Shown here piece after piece: positions 48,114 through 59,823 of a stretch of DNA of 64,000 nucleotides (its first letter is position 1; each line of letters starts with the position of its first letter). Below the pieces are notes generated by a model. That model was not told where the DNA came from and did no database searches. It saw only the letters and a list, made by a program, of their open reading frames with translations. This DNA is from Zantedeschia hybrid cultivar (Eukaryota; Streptophyta; Magnoliopsida; Alismatales; Araceae): positions 39,161,194 through 39,225,193 of the forward strand of contig JARZZO010000012.1 of NCBI GenBank assembly GCA_030544215.1, written 5' to 3'. Both the position numbers and the translations under genes were made by a program.

Positions 48114-48570
48114 ATGCAGTGCACTCACACCTGGCATCCAAAACGAGCCTTGCCCTGCTCTACCCAAGGCTGACCTGCATCGTCCATACCGAGGTACGGG
48201 CACCAAATGACCTACATTCATATAAGTTAGTCGCATTGCATTTCATATAGAAATAATGGTAAACGAATCAATTAAATAAGTCATTCAACAAATAAACATT
48301 AAATAAGCTATAATAAACATTTAAATCATCTAACATTTAATCATCAATCAAATATTCGATCGAATGTTTAACAAATAAATTTAAAATTTCATAAAAAATG
48401 TTAATTAAACATTTTAACAAGTATTTAATAAAACATTTAAACATCCTACAAACATTTTAATTAATTCTAACAAAACATTTTAAAACATGAAACATGTAAT
48501 AATAGCAAGAAAAGAATTCTAAAACTTACTAGCAGTTCTGGGTAGTCCAAGAATTGATGGTGGAGGGCTG
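48114..48570. other. Non-coding DNA beside E
   Basis: ATGCA (48114-48118) is the presumed right flank of E. The rest is AT-rich with many AACATTTAA-like words and no gene visible. It probably contains downstream intron or UTR of the mobile-domain gene to its right. Confidence 0.5.
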
Positions 48571-49505
48571 TCAGCTGGTGATGTTGTGGCGTCGTGTCCA
48601 CAATCGGACGCAACCGTCTAGCCAGTGGTACTGCGGCCGGTTGGAGTGAGGGCCTCGCCTTACCTAGAGGAAAGTAATAATATGTCCAAATCTGCATGCA
48701 CGAATAGAATCATCAGCATCATATGCATTGCATAATAATCAAATAATCATAAAATAAATTGATAAAACACGCTAAGTACCTGAAGGAACGGCGCGAAGCC
48801 GTTGATGGTGGTCTCCCAGTCAGGCGTGACTGTGGAGAGGTTGGTGAAGTGGGCCAGAAGGGCCGCACCTTAGGCATACTCCCCTAACCTGTCTAAGTCG
48901 GCAATAAGACTCTGGAAACGACAATGGATGTAGTCGTCCTTCGTCCCGAAGAGGAGTCTACCAAAGAAAAATACTAGAAATTTCCTAAGATCTCTATCTA
49001 CTCTATCTCTATCACTCTCATCCTGGTAATACACCTCACTAGTTGCCCTAGCTAGTCTCGCTCTGAATCTCTCCCAGGACTCATCTATTCGCTGCCTAGG
49101 CTCGACTAATCCTAGGGCCCTCTCCACTGCCGTCCTCGTGAGAGTCCGAGACTCTCGGCCCTCTTGCCCAATCACCTCCAGTCCTAGTAACTCCTATGCT
49201 AGCCGTCGGTAGTCGGGATATGTAATCCGGCTAACCGCTCGACCTTCCACTCGGAGGCCGGTGATCCTAGTCACATCCTCTAAGTTGGGGATCATGTGTG
49301 CCTAGGGCATCAAGAATGCCCGACTCTCAACATGCCACCTCTCCCTAAGGACCTGAAGCAACACCAAATCTACCTAAAAGGGTTCTATCTCTAATATGTC
49401 CCTAAAGCCCATCTCCGCCAGTCTCATCTTCTGGAAATCTGGGAGACCTCTGTAGGCAGCCACCACCAAGTCCCAGGAGATTCGGGTTCTCATCGTGCCA
49501 TGCAT
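48571..49505 (-). pseudogene. Plant mobile domain (PMD) gene fragment
   Basis: Read from the ATG at 49505, one frame runs about 240 codons with a PMD-like pattern: WDLVVAAYRGLPDFQ near the start, then a long helix-rich stretch, LEDVTRITGL, LFGTKDDYIH, and TTINGFAPFLQ at the exon end. Stops lie at about 49380, 49300, 49195 and 48872; the last replaces the Trp of EYAWGAAL and the others also fit TGG codons. CAG|GTACTTAG (48780/48779) is a good donor. An acceptor CCTCTAG at 48664 allows a short second exon ending at a TGA at 48571. PMD proteins act in silencing-related complexes or sit in transposons; which applies here is unknown. Confidence 0.6.
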
Positions 49506-49733
49506 TGTCCAAATAATTGATTGAAATCATTGTTAGAATATCAATAATCAATTTTTAAAATAATTTTGAGGAATAATCATCTTTTTTGAACCGTGTCTTG
49601 CATAGCGAACGCGTTTCAAAAAGCGTCGCTGATCCTACATGCCATTCACTACAGATTCTAAGAACTTGTGGCCGAGTTCCTTTTCCCTCAAAATTGAAAT
49701 TTTAACATATGAAAAGGGTGTTTTGGAGCCTAC

Positions 49734-49952
49734 CAAGTGAGGACTGGCTCTCTTGGCCTGTGCGGCCGCCGCTTTGCCCTCTTGTGCCGCAGGCAGGATT
49801 TCCTCAGCTTCCATAAAAGTTGCCACCTCTGCGAGTGCTTGTGCCTCACCCACCACTTCGTGGGCTTCCTTCCCCGCTTCCACATCTACGGTGCGGAAAG
49901 CCGTGACCCAACGCCGTTTCCCGCCAATTCCACTAGGTGCTCCTTGCTCCAT
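49734..49952 (-). CDS. Possible first exon of unknown gene
   Basis: An ATG at 49952 opens a 73-codon frame (MEQGAPSGIGGKRRW..., Ala/Glu-rich C-terminal half) that reaches a GTAGGC donor-like site at 49733. A CT/GA-rich tract lies just upstream as in plant 5' UTRs. It could be the 5' exon of the PMD gene at 48571-49505, but no matching acceptor was found. I do not recognise the protein. Confidence 0.3.
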
Positions 49953-49962
49953 GGTAAGGCAT

Positions 49963-50004
49963 GAGAGAGAGAGTGTGAGGGTGAGAGAGAAAGAGAGAGA
50001 GAGC
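49963..50004. repeat. GA-rich microsatellite
   Basis: Imperfect (GA)n with GTGAGG interruptions. CT-rich in minus sense, upstream of the ATG at 49952. Confidence 0.85.
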
Positions 50005-50012
50005 TCGTGAGA

Positions 50013-50739
50013 AGGATAAAGAGGAAGGGAGAGGGTGGCCGACGACAAGCCGGAGTCGGTGAGGACAGTCGGAGTGGAGGAGATGGCCGGAGAGAAACTG
50101 TCGTCGCTGGAGGAGAGAAGGATTGAAAAGAGATAAGGTGAAAGAGCCGAATGAGAAAGAAAGGGGCAAGGGCTCGTGATCCCTGTTTTAATTTTCTAAA
50201 TCGCATCTATGAACAGTGACGCCATTCAGTGGCGCACAAACTGAGGCGGCAACAGAAAATTTTTGAAATTTGTGAAACGTGTCATGCATGAGCGACGCCT
50301 TTTGGGATTAACCGCCCTTTTTTGGTCAGGTCCATAGCACGAAAAGTTGGATAAATCATGATTAGCCTCTCCCTATCCAAATACTAGTTAGTGAATTAAT
50401 GCTTCGAAATTTTTGGAAAGTAGGAGAGATAAAGAGAAAGGCGTCCCCTGCAACCGACGCGATTTGGGCTGTTTGAGGATTGAATATTTATTTTCAAAAA
50501 TTGAATTTGATTGAAAGCGTCTTTCTGAGTCGATGCGATTTGCAGTTAATAAGCCCGAAACTCAGAGTTTTGAGGAAAATGATTAGTTTTATTCGAGGAA
50601 AATTTTCAAAAAATTGCAAAACATTAAGGAATGATTTATTGCAATGAAGGATGATTTTCCATGAAATGATACATGAAAATTCTGGATGAAATTGAGAGTT
50701 TTCAAGGCCGAATTTTCTTAAGCTCCTTTATATAAGTCT
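50013..50739. other. Intergenic DNA with GACGCC palindromes
   Basis: No gene seen. It holds GTGACGCCATTCAGTGGCGCAC (near-palindrome, 50217-50238) and related words GAGCGACGCC (about 50289), CCGACGCGATTT (about 50455) and GCGTCTTTCTGAGTCGATGCGA (about 50518). Confidence 0.5.
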
Positions 50740-52120
50740 TCCATAATTCTCGATTGGCTTCATGAGGAAGTTTTAAACAATGGGTGAATCCAATGTTCCA
50801 TAGAGTTGTAATGAGTTATGTCGCCTCAAAGTCATTGTCAGTTCCTAAAGCCCCCTTTTTGATTGGAGAATGAGAAGAGATCTCAAGAAATTCATAGCGT
50901 GGCATACCAAATTGAGGATGACAGCGATGTGGATTATAGAGAACGAACTCGGTCGTCCTGATTAGTCAGAGCTCTGTGCCAGCACCACGGCGCACTAGAA
51001 CCGCCTTTTCCATGAGAGCAAGTGGCATGGATTCAAGTCTAGTTCTGGGCATAGTCTTGAAATAAGCGTACCAGTCAGCTCTAGTCTTAAGGTTGGGCAC
51101 TCGATTGGTCATGTTGTGATTGAACTTCACAATGTTGGCAATATGGAAGATATGACTGCGCTGATACATTTGAGATATTCTTGGAACTTTTTCCTCATTA
51201 TGGTTGAATTTCAAGTGGAATTCGATCCATAAGGCTAAGAGTAGCATGCTGCCATAGGGAGACTGACCTGTAAAAGCTGCAGAGAGCCCACTGTAAAGAT
51301 AAGCTAAAATCGCTGTGCTGATCTGTTTGCCTTCAAAGATCCCATTGATTGCGCTGATCTGATTATCTACCAAAATATTATCTTGGGCAGGGAATAGTAG
51401 AGCCCCAGCCAAACATACAGTGAAAGTCATCATCACAACCGTTGTATCTTCTTCCTTAAGATTTTCTATCCTTTTCAAGGCCTATTCATCTAGCTTTGCA
51501 AGATTGATCCCCTTCTTAGTAAGAACGCCTTAAACTTCTTTTGGATTCTTTATGATCTTATCCAAGAATTGATGACCAGTAATCTTTTCCCTCATGACCA
51601 TTATCTCAGTCAAATCAAGTTCATCATTGTTGACCTTAGGCTTAGGAATGCCCAATAAGAGTTCAACTTCTTCTAAGAGAATAGTGGCTTCAAAAGTGGC
51701 GAAGAGAAATGTTTGAGTTTGAGGATGCCACAGCTCGACTAAAGCACCCATTGCAATCCAATCCATGCATGCGCTCTTGTAAGGTTTGGCATGGATAACT
51801 AATCATTGGAGGTGCCACTCTGATATATATGATTGCATGGAGACATTGATTTTTCCTACTAGTTTCGGAATCCATGGAAGAGAAGAAAACCTCCTTGGAC
51901 CAGGGAAGAAAGGGTAGTGCTTGATAAAAAATTGGCATAGTTCTATCATGCCCATAAAGAATTGGAATTTGGAGAATATGTAGAAAATTACAAAAAGAAG
52001 AATTTGATTAAAGAGATAATAACTTACTTGTAAGTTAGGATATCACCTGTTTAGATGACCTTCCACTTCAGAAAACTTTTCAATCATCTTCCTCATCCTT
52101 TTGCTTGAAGAATTCGCCAT
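50740..52120 (-). pseudogene. DUF7745-like / mobile-domain-like gene, decayed
   Basis: Proposed first exon from the ATG at 52120 (MANSSSKRMRK...) to a donor GTAAGT near 52032. The second exon begins near 51950 and reads ELCQFFIKHYPF, then KINVSMQSYISEWHLQ, MDWIAMGALVELWHP, LLLGIPKPK, ISTAILAYLYSGLSAA, GSMLLLALWIEFHL, and on to about 50740. Stops near 52045, 51803, 51530, 51480 and 50966 fit Trp codons in most cases. The pattern of a W-containing N-terminal block followed by hydrophobic helices and IPAIL-like repeats resembles DUF7745 and related plant mobile domains often found beside gypsy elements. Assignment is from memory of the family and is tentative; the gene is dead. Confidence 0.5.
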
Positions 52121-53478
52121 CTTCCTTGATTGAATTGATCTTTCCTCACTCTTTCTTCCTCTTTTTCCTTGAGCTTTGAAAAAGATTTCCTAGCTTTTCC
52201 TCTTGATTGCTTGTTGAATTGAATTGAATTGAAGAGAGGGAGGTTTTATACAGTGATTTGCGAAGTTGAGAAACCCTTTCCGAATTGGAAGAGGGATATG
52301 TATGAAAGAAAGTGAAGTTCGGATTGGAGTCAGAAAGAGGGACAGTTTCTGTAAGCTAAATAGCGTCTGGACGGGGCGACGCCATTTAAATGACGTTTAT
52401 AAATAGCAACGTCATTTGATGACTTTTCTGAATTTCTGATACTTTTCCAAAAATTCCATACTTACTGATATTTGATGTTGATTATCTATTTGTTTAAAGT
52501 TACTGGCAAATTCTAAGTGTAGGAAATATCAAGAAAAGAAAAAGAAATATGAAATTTCAATAAAGGTCCCACTGTGGGAATTTCATTGAGTCTTTACCGT
52601 GACTAAAAAGACTGTTATCTTTGTCCCTATATTCTTTCATGTAATTGATTTGCATTATCATTACTATATGTTAAATATTTACTAGATTATATCAAGGACC
52701 TTGTGATTTTGATGAAACTAGAATTTGAGTTCCCGTCTAACAAAAATAATGATAATTCCAGAGGATTCTTAATTGTACGGATAGGCCGTTGGATTGTCAA
52801 TTGATGGGGATGATAGTTCTGCTTTTGTGAAACGGTGCGTAGAGAAACATGCTTCGACTTAGTACTGGATTACAAGACTGATGTCTTGACTCATCAATGA
52901 TAGTTTAACAATATTATCCTAAATTAATTTATACTATATTTTATTTAAATTTTCCTTTTAGCTTAGCATGCATTATGTAGGACTTTGAAATAATTGTGAT
53001 AAAAATTAGTTATTGATTAAATTTCAGACCATTGTTCAAAATAAATCCTAACGTGATATGAAATATTCCACTCCGAATCGATCTCTTAATTATCTTTGAG
53101 GTTTCTTAAATATATCTTTGGAATTCTATCCTTACTTAGATTTTTTATCCTATATTTCTTGTTTCCTTTTAAGGTCCATCGTGGTTGTAGCACGTCCACA
53201 TTGGCTGGTAATCTCTCTCCATGATGAAACCTGTAAGGTTTGTGACCTTGGGTACTTCCCCTCTTGGAGGTTAATCGTCCTTCTTTGTTTTCTTTTGTCT
53301 ATCTCATCCAAACAAGATTGGTTCCTTTGATCTCTTTGAGTTACTTTTATTGATCATTTTGAGAAAAATTCCCATTATGTGATGTTGAGAGCGTGCTTCA
53401 TCACACCTTGGCATCACCTTTTCAGTTCATTCCATTCCATTTCACTCCCTTGCAAAGTCAATGCCAAGGTGGGGCAGC
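52121..53478. other. Non-coding AT-rich DNA
   Basis: Probably contains the promoter of the gene at 50740-52120 and, at its right end, the purine tract AAGGTGGGG (53466-53474), which could be a gypsy polypurine tract. GACGCC words occur near 52380-52420. No gene seen. Confidence 0.4.
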
Positions 53479-54650
53479 TGTGGACACGCTAATTTTGACA
53501 TCATATTTAGTAAATTTCATGTCATAATAATAATGCCCTGAAATGGTCTGACATTTAATCGTTAATTAATTTTTATTGATTTTCTCAAAAAATTGGTTGA
53601 ATAACGCTGCCCAAGGACGACGCCATTTAGTTTTTTAGCATAAATTAATTCGAAATCAAATTTCCTAATCAGGATCGAATTAACTAAATAATGTCGCCTA
53701 AAGGGACACTATTTAGGTTTCTTAATCCGTTTCGATTTTTAATTTGATTTTAATTAATTTCCTAATTAACTGAAAGAGGTCACTTATGAGAGACGCCATT
53801 TAGGTTTCTTAATGTTTTTCGATTTCCTTTTCGGATTTTTATTTATGTTTTTAACGCTTAATTGGCTGAAAGACGTCTTTCTCGAGAGACGCAATTTAGG
53901 CTAATTCTGATAAGTCTGATTTGGCCGAGATCATCTGGTTTCTAAGGTTGGGAAGGACTCAAATCCTTCATGTTTATCCGAGGAAGGTTGTGGAGGCGTG
54001 AGAGAGCTCTTTTGAAGCCCTAAACCTCCCTAAAACCTAATATTATATATATCTACCCTATTGGCCTTTAAAAGAGGTTGACAATTGGAGAAATTGAAGC
54101 TCTCTCAAGGTGTTTTGAAGGCTCTCAAGAAGGAGAACGTGGACAACATCCTAAAACTTCTTCTTATTCATCTTCTTTCTCCATTGAAGCTACTGAAGAC
54201 TAAGGCTTTGAAGGGGCCAAACCAACCATCTTCTCTACCCACTTTCTTTCTAGTTTTCATATATTCATCATAGTTAATTCACTGTTTTCTTCCTTGTTCA
54301 TCATCACATCACTCCATCATATATACATCCACTTCATCTTTTCTATACCCATGTTCATGTTAGGGGTTTAAAAGACCAAAAACAAATGAGTTTTCTTTGT
54401 TTAGTTTATGTTTAGATTGCTATATAGAATAGATACTACTCTACCCCATAGCTCTAATCTTCTTTTACTTGTTTTTTTTATTTTTCTGACAAGGTTCAAA
54501 GAGAGGATTTGAAGGTTTTGAAAAGCTTGGAAAAAGAAAGAGAAAACAACCAAAAAATAAGAGTAAAGCAAAAAAGTGGCTCTTCTCTTTCGGCCGGCTA
54601 AAAGAGAGGAACAAAGAACCCAACTTCTCCCAGTTGTAAGGTTAGTAGCG
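53479..54650 (+). mobile_element. Candidate Ty3/gypsy LTR
   Basis: Starts TGTGGACACGC after a polypurine-like tract. It contains four imperfect repeats with GACGCCATTTAGG, then ATTATATATATC (about 54040) as a TATA box, followed by a transcript-like leader. The end and the primer site are not clear, and no second copy lies in the window, so the call rests on layout alone. The gypsy pol begins shortly after. Confidence 0.35.
53590..53910 (+). repeat. Four imperfect repeats of about 90 bases
   Basis: Units centred near 53620, 53705, 53795 and 53885. Each has a GTC/GAC-rich word, GAC(G/A)C(C/T)ATTTAG, and then TTTCTTAAT and an ATTTCGATTT-like stretch in most. Confidence 0.55.
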
Positions 54651-54844
54651 ATCAACTTAATCTTTTTGAAACTTTTGATTTCTGGCGATCATGATCTTTA
54701 ATCTAGTTTGTTTTATTATTCATACGAACATGATATTCATGAGAATCACACACCATATTTGAGCACTTACAGTACCCTTTGATTTTTATCCTTCTTCATT
54801 CTCCATTGGTCAGGATAAGGAGTCTAGTTATACACAGTCTAATG

Positions 54845-57800
54845 AAGTTAGGCAGTTTAGGAAGTCTAGGAAGTCTAAGGGTAAACAAATTCCAGATAGA
54901 TACCTCCAAGAGTTAGTATCTAAATGCCTCCTATGCTATCAAATCTCTCAACTATTAGAGGATCCCATTCAGTTGCGAGAAGAGTGGGAGATAGATGAGC
55001 TAGTCGATGACGGATATGGGGTGTATGAATTGATACATGAGAAGATCCCATCATTGAAGAAGAAGAGGATGAAGACGCAGTTGAGGCATATGCAAGTGGG
55101 ATGAAAAGATTTGATGAACCCTCAGCTGCTGTAGAAGAACCAACTAAGAAAATCAATCTAGGAATCGAAGAGGAACCTAAGGTTGTCCTAATTAGTCAGA
55201 ATCTTTCCAAATCAGACGAAGAGACTTTGGTTCGGGTTCTTAGAAATTACAAGGGCACTTTTGCTTGGAGCTATGAAGATATGCCGGGATTAGATTCTTC
55301 TCTAGTGGAACACTATTTAACTTTGAAATATGGAGCTAACCCAGTTAAGTAGTAATTCAGGCGATTCCACCTACAAATGACTTTGAAAATGAAGGAAGAG
55401 GTCGATAAGTTACATAAAGTCAAGTTTATTATAGTTGTCCTTTATCCTCAGTGGGTGGCCAATATAGTCTCGGTTATGAAAAAAGACGGAAAAGTCAGGA
55501 TCTGCATTGACTTCCGAGACTTGAATGGGACGTGTCCTAAGGATGATTTCCCGTTGCCTCACATAGATGTACTCATTGACAACACAGCTAGGTATGAGAC
55601 TTTATCATTCATGGATGGTTTTTTAGAATACAATTAGCTTCGCTTGGTAGAAGAAGATCAGGAGAAGACGTCGTTTACTATACCATGGGGAACTTATTGT
55701 TATGTAGTTATGCCATTTTGATTGGAGAACGTTGGAGCCACTTATCAAAGGATAATGATGGCTATATTTCATGATATGATGCATATACATTTGGAGGTGT
55801 ATATGGATGACCTTTTGATAAAGTCTAAGACTAAGGTTGATCATGCTGAAATTCTGGCTAAAGTTTTGGAGAGGTCAAGGGAATACCAATTGAAGATGAA
55901 TCAGAAGAAATGCGTATTTGGTGTCTCATCAAGGAAGTTACTAGGATTCATTGTCAGTAAACGGGGTATTGAGATTGATCTCAATAAGGCAAAGGCTATT
56001 ATCGAAATGCTACCCTCTAAGAATTTGATGGAATTGAGAGGATTAATTGAGAGGTTACAGTTTATTTGTCATTTTGTCTCTCAACATTCACAAAAATGTA
56101 AGCCGTTTTACGAGCTTACTAAACCAGGAGTCAAATTTGATTGGGACGATAAGTGTTAGGAGACATTCAATGGATTGAAGACATATTTGGTAAGTCCTCC
56201 TGTCTTAATACCACCATCTCCGGACAAACATTTAATTTTATATATTTCTATCATAGAAGATTTGGTGGGTGTTATTATAGTACAAGAAGATGAATAAGGA
56301 AAGGAGAGGGCAGCTTATTATCTCTCTAAACTTCTCAACCCCGTTAAGCAAAGATACACGACGATAGAGAAGACGTGTGCTACATTGGTATGGGTAGTTC
56401 AAAAATTGAAATACCACTTTCTAGCCTATGAAGTCCATCTTATCGTTAGGATGAATCCTACTAAGTTCCTTCTTGAGAAATCTGTCATCATCGACACGTT
56501 AGCACGTTGGCAATGCTTTCTCTCCCAATTCGATATCACTTATGTTCAATAGAAAGCGATTAAAGGTTATGCCATAGTAGAACACCTTGCTCATCACCCT
56601 CTTCCCCGTTTTGATCCAATTCGATCGGAGTTTCTTGATGAGGAACTGATGTCCATAAATAAACTCATTGATGATATATAGACTCTGCATTTTGACGGAG
56701 CTTTGAACTTTTACGGTAAGGGTATTGGCATTGTTCTCCTATCACCTGAATGTGTCACCATTCCTAAAGCCTTTCAGGTTGCTTTTCATGTTACAAATAG
56801 TATAGCTGAATATGAGGCTCTCCATACTGGCCTTGAGGCCACTCATTTTCATAGTGCCACAAAGCTGCGAATTGTTGGTGATACTTAGCTGATTCTTTGC
56901 CAAGTACTCACCAAATACCGCACCCTTGATCCCAAGCTCAAGCCATATGAAGAACTTACCCCAGCTTATGCCAAGTTTCTCACTAAACTGATCTTTGTCC
57001 ATATTCCTCGGAATCATAACATTCTAGCTGACACTCTAGCTTCTCTCGCATCTTCTCTTAATTTTGTAATCAGCAAACATTCTGAGTCAATCATCATTCA
57101 TAGGCGTCTCTCTCCTGCTGTAGATGACCCTTCCTTTCTTAGGATTAAGGAGAAATTTTTGAAGACGGTTAAAGATGAAGACATTATGGAAAAGAGAGAA
57201 ATCATGCTGCTAGAATTGCAAGAAGAGATGGAAGATGAAGAGAAACCATGGTATTATGAGATTGCAAAATACTGTGAAGATCAGTCCTATCCTGAAGAAG
57301 GCACTGCTGAGGGGAAAAGGGCTATCAGGAGAATTACTCAAAGATACACCCTAGTTGGAGGGGAGTTATACAGAAGATGATTCGATGGTATTCTTCTGAG
57401 ATGTTTAGATAAAGATGAATTTTGGAAGATCATGGAAGGAGCTCATGCTGGAGTTTGTAGTGGCCATGTTAATGGACAAATGTTATTAAAAAGAATCCTT
57501 AGACAATGATATTACTGGCCAACTATGGAAGAAGATTGTATAAGGTATGTCTGTAGGTGTGCTAAGTGTCAAGTTCATGCCAACAAAATTCATTCTCCTG
57601 CATCTTCACTCCATCCTTTGTCCTCCCCATGGCCTTTCTCCATGTGGGCATTCGACATTATTGGTCCTTTTGGTGATCCCAACTCCTCGATCAAATAGAA
57701 ATCCTTCATCCTCACGACAACGGTGTACTTCACCAAGTGGGCAGAAGCCGAAGCTTACATGGAGATCAAAGCGTGTACAGTTTTCAAATTCATTATAAAG

Positions 57801-58248
57801 AATATCATCACCATATTTGGGATTCCGAGCACCATCATCACCGATAATGGAACGAATTCATTTCACAAGAACTGAAGGACATCTGCAACATGTATCAAAA
57901 TGCATTGCATCATTCATCTCCGTATTATCCATAGGGCAATGGCCAAGTAGAGACAACTAATAAAACCTTGATAAAAATCATAAAGAAGACATGTATGTCT
58001 AACAAATACACAGATTAGCCAGAAAAGCTCGTTGAGGCTCTATGGGCATACCTAACTTCAATCCGCACTCCTAATGGGCAAACATCATATTCCTTAATAT
58101 TTAGAATAGAGGCGGTAGTTCCATATGAGGTCCTCATCCCGTCATTAAGAGTACAGTTGAACAAAGAGTTTTCTGTTGATGAGCATCGCTCTGCACACCT
58201 TGCTCAATCGGAATTCTTAGACAAGAAAAGATGGCCAGCTACTAATCA
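54845..58248 (+). pseudogene. Ty3/gypsy Pol of Tat/Ogre type with second RNase H
   Basis: Gag is absent. A linker before RT (55101-55352) has FAWSYEDMPGL. RT (55377-55850) has VRICIDFRDLN and YMDDLLIKS. A first RNase H follows (about 56160-56640). Then comes a second, archaeal-like RNase H (56690-57060) with LHFDGA, IAEYEAL and NILADTLASLAS, which marks the Tat lineage. Integrase has the HHCC region (about 57440-57590), WAFDIIGPF and ITDNGT. About a dozen stops are present, most explained by single C-to-T or G-to-A changes at Gln or Trp, some by GGA to TGA. Element F inserted near the integrase C-terminus at 58248. Confidence 0.88.
58244..58248. repeat. Left target-site sequence of element F
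   Basis: AATCA before the LTR start. The matching copy would lie beyond the window. Confidence 0.6.
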
Positions 58249-59811
58249 TGTTACTATTAGGGGGCATGAAAGCCAATCCGATACGATGTATTATTCAGTT
58301 TATTAATAAATGACATTAATTCATTGTGTGTAATTAGTTCGATCTATGTTTATCGTATCACGATGAAGTCCATGAATATGTGCAATAATCTTCGGATTAT
58401 GATGAGATCATAATTACGGGACTGAAGACTTATAAACACATGTTCTTAAGTGTTCCTAGTCGGAGGATGTTTGAGAAGGACATTAAACATCCGGATAGAC
58501 TAATATAGGTTTCTTCAGCTCATATGATGAGGGTGACTGATCCTATAAGTCACTTGTGTGGAGACACTATGCTCATTGGGGAATGAGTTCACTGAACTGA
58601 TCCGACCTAGAATCGCTGGATGGTATATACCTCACTGTTAACCAGCTCGATTTTTTTGTCACGGTTGCGTAGATGATCCTTGGACCAGAGACACCAAAGA
58701 TACCTTGTTGGTATGTCTCTGAGCTTTGACATTGACTAACGAATCCCTAACCATGGGTTATCAATAAGTCAAATGATCGGGTTCAGAGAAATGCCCTTGA
58801 AGGTAATTGGGTGTTCAATATGGGATCCTCCGCTCTCGGTATTATGAGAGAGAATGTTTCGGGAATGATGCGCTTAAGTCCCTGGCCAAGGCAGACTCTA
58901 TATCAGATAAAGAGTAATATGATATAGATTAGCGGCATCTAGTTCAAGTGAATCGACCGGCTAGGGTTTTACAATAAACTATACCCTAGGTTGATTCGGG
59001 AACATTGCACGGATGAACAATTATATCCACGCGCTAACCGATGATGGAAAGGTTCCAATTGAAGGTTGCGATAACCCAAATGCCATCTAGGATCACGTGA
59101 TGTTGTTTGGCATCCAACGCGATCGGAAGCTCGTCTGAATTTACTGTGGGACATTAAATTTGCCTGATTAATTAATATAAGGATATTAATTAATTCAGTG
59201 GGTCCGTAATGAGTTATTGGGCTTAATAGGCCATTAACTAGACTGGTATTCGGGCCTAGAGGGTCACACGCAAAAGGTTTTCAAGTCGATGGATAAATTG
59301 ACGGGATTTCGGATAAGTGAGGGTTTTTTGAAAAACTGCAAATACACTTATTATAAAAGAACGACCACTAGGTTGGGGGCCAGAAACCCTGACCTAGCTG
59401 CCGTCCTCTCTCTCTCTCCTCTCTCTCTCCTGGGCGCACCTCTCGAGGTCGACCCCCTGGAGGATCTGTTCCGGCTCCCGACAACTTTGCTTCTCGTTCG
59501 ACGGGAGTTTCCTAATCCACATGTCGCGGCGAATTATGGGCAGCCAGACGGGATCCGCAGATGCTGCATCGAGCAAGGAGGCAAGGACGATCCATCGCGA
59601 GAAGAACCGTGTGGATACAACTCGAGGCTGGGCACCTGCGCGGCTTGCGGCATCGCTCCGACAGAACTGAAGAACGAACGCAGATTTGAATCCGCACAAG
59701 ATAAATCTAATTTACCGTTGAAGTTTTTGTATATCGAAACGGGACGGATCTGATCCCAACTTTATTTTATCTGCTGCGTTCTGGTCGGTTCCAGACATAG
59801 AGAACCCAACA
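58249..59811 (+). mobile_element. 5' LTR of element F
   Basis: 1563 bp, TGTTACTATTAGG to GAACCCAACA. Hairpins CTAGTC/GACTAA (58456-58502) and GAATCGAC+CTAGGGT/ACCCTAG+GTTGATTC (58960-58997). Confidence 0.92.
59352..59359 (+). promoter_or_regulatory. TATA box of F 5' LTR
   Basis: TATAAAAG, as in element B. Confidence 0.75.
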
Positions 59812-59812
59812 G

Positions 59813-59823
59813 TGGTATCAGAG
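59813..59823 (+). other. Primer binding site of element F, shortened match
   Basis: TGGTATCAGAG matches the initiator tRNA-Met site, but the following GCCAGG of the other elements reads TGTTGT, leaving only about 11 paired bases. Confidence 0.85.

Noticed and set aside
33226..48118. D and E as a single insertion flanked by one target duplication
   Set aside because: The outer pentamers ATAGC and ATGCA differ, and the central LTR is chimeric.
53118..53330. ORF of 70 residues with a hydrophobic start
   Set aside because: No homologue recognised, AT-rich context, single frame with no splice logic; likely chance.
54085..54273. ORF of 62 residues after the TATA-like site
   Set aside because: Lies in the presumed leader of a decayed gypsy element, with no recognisable Gag motif.
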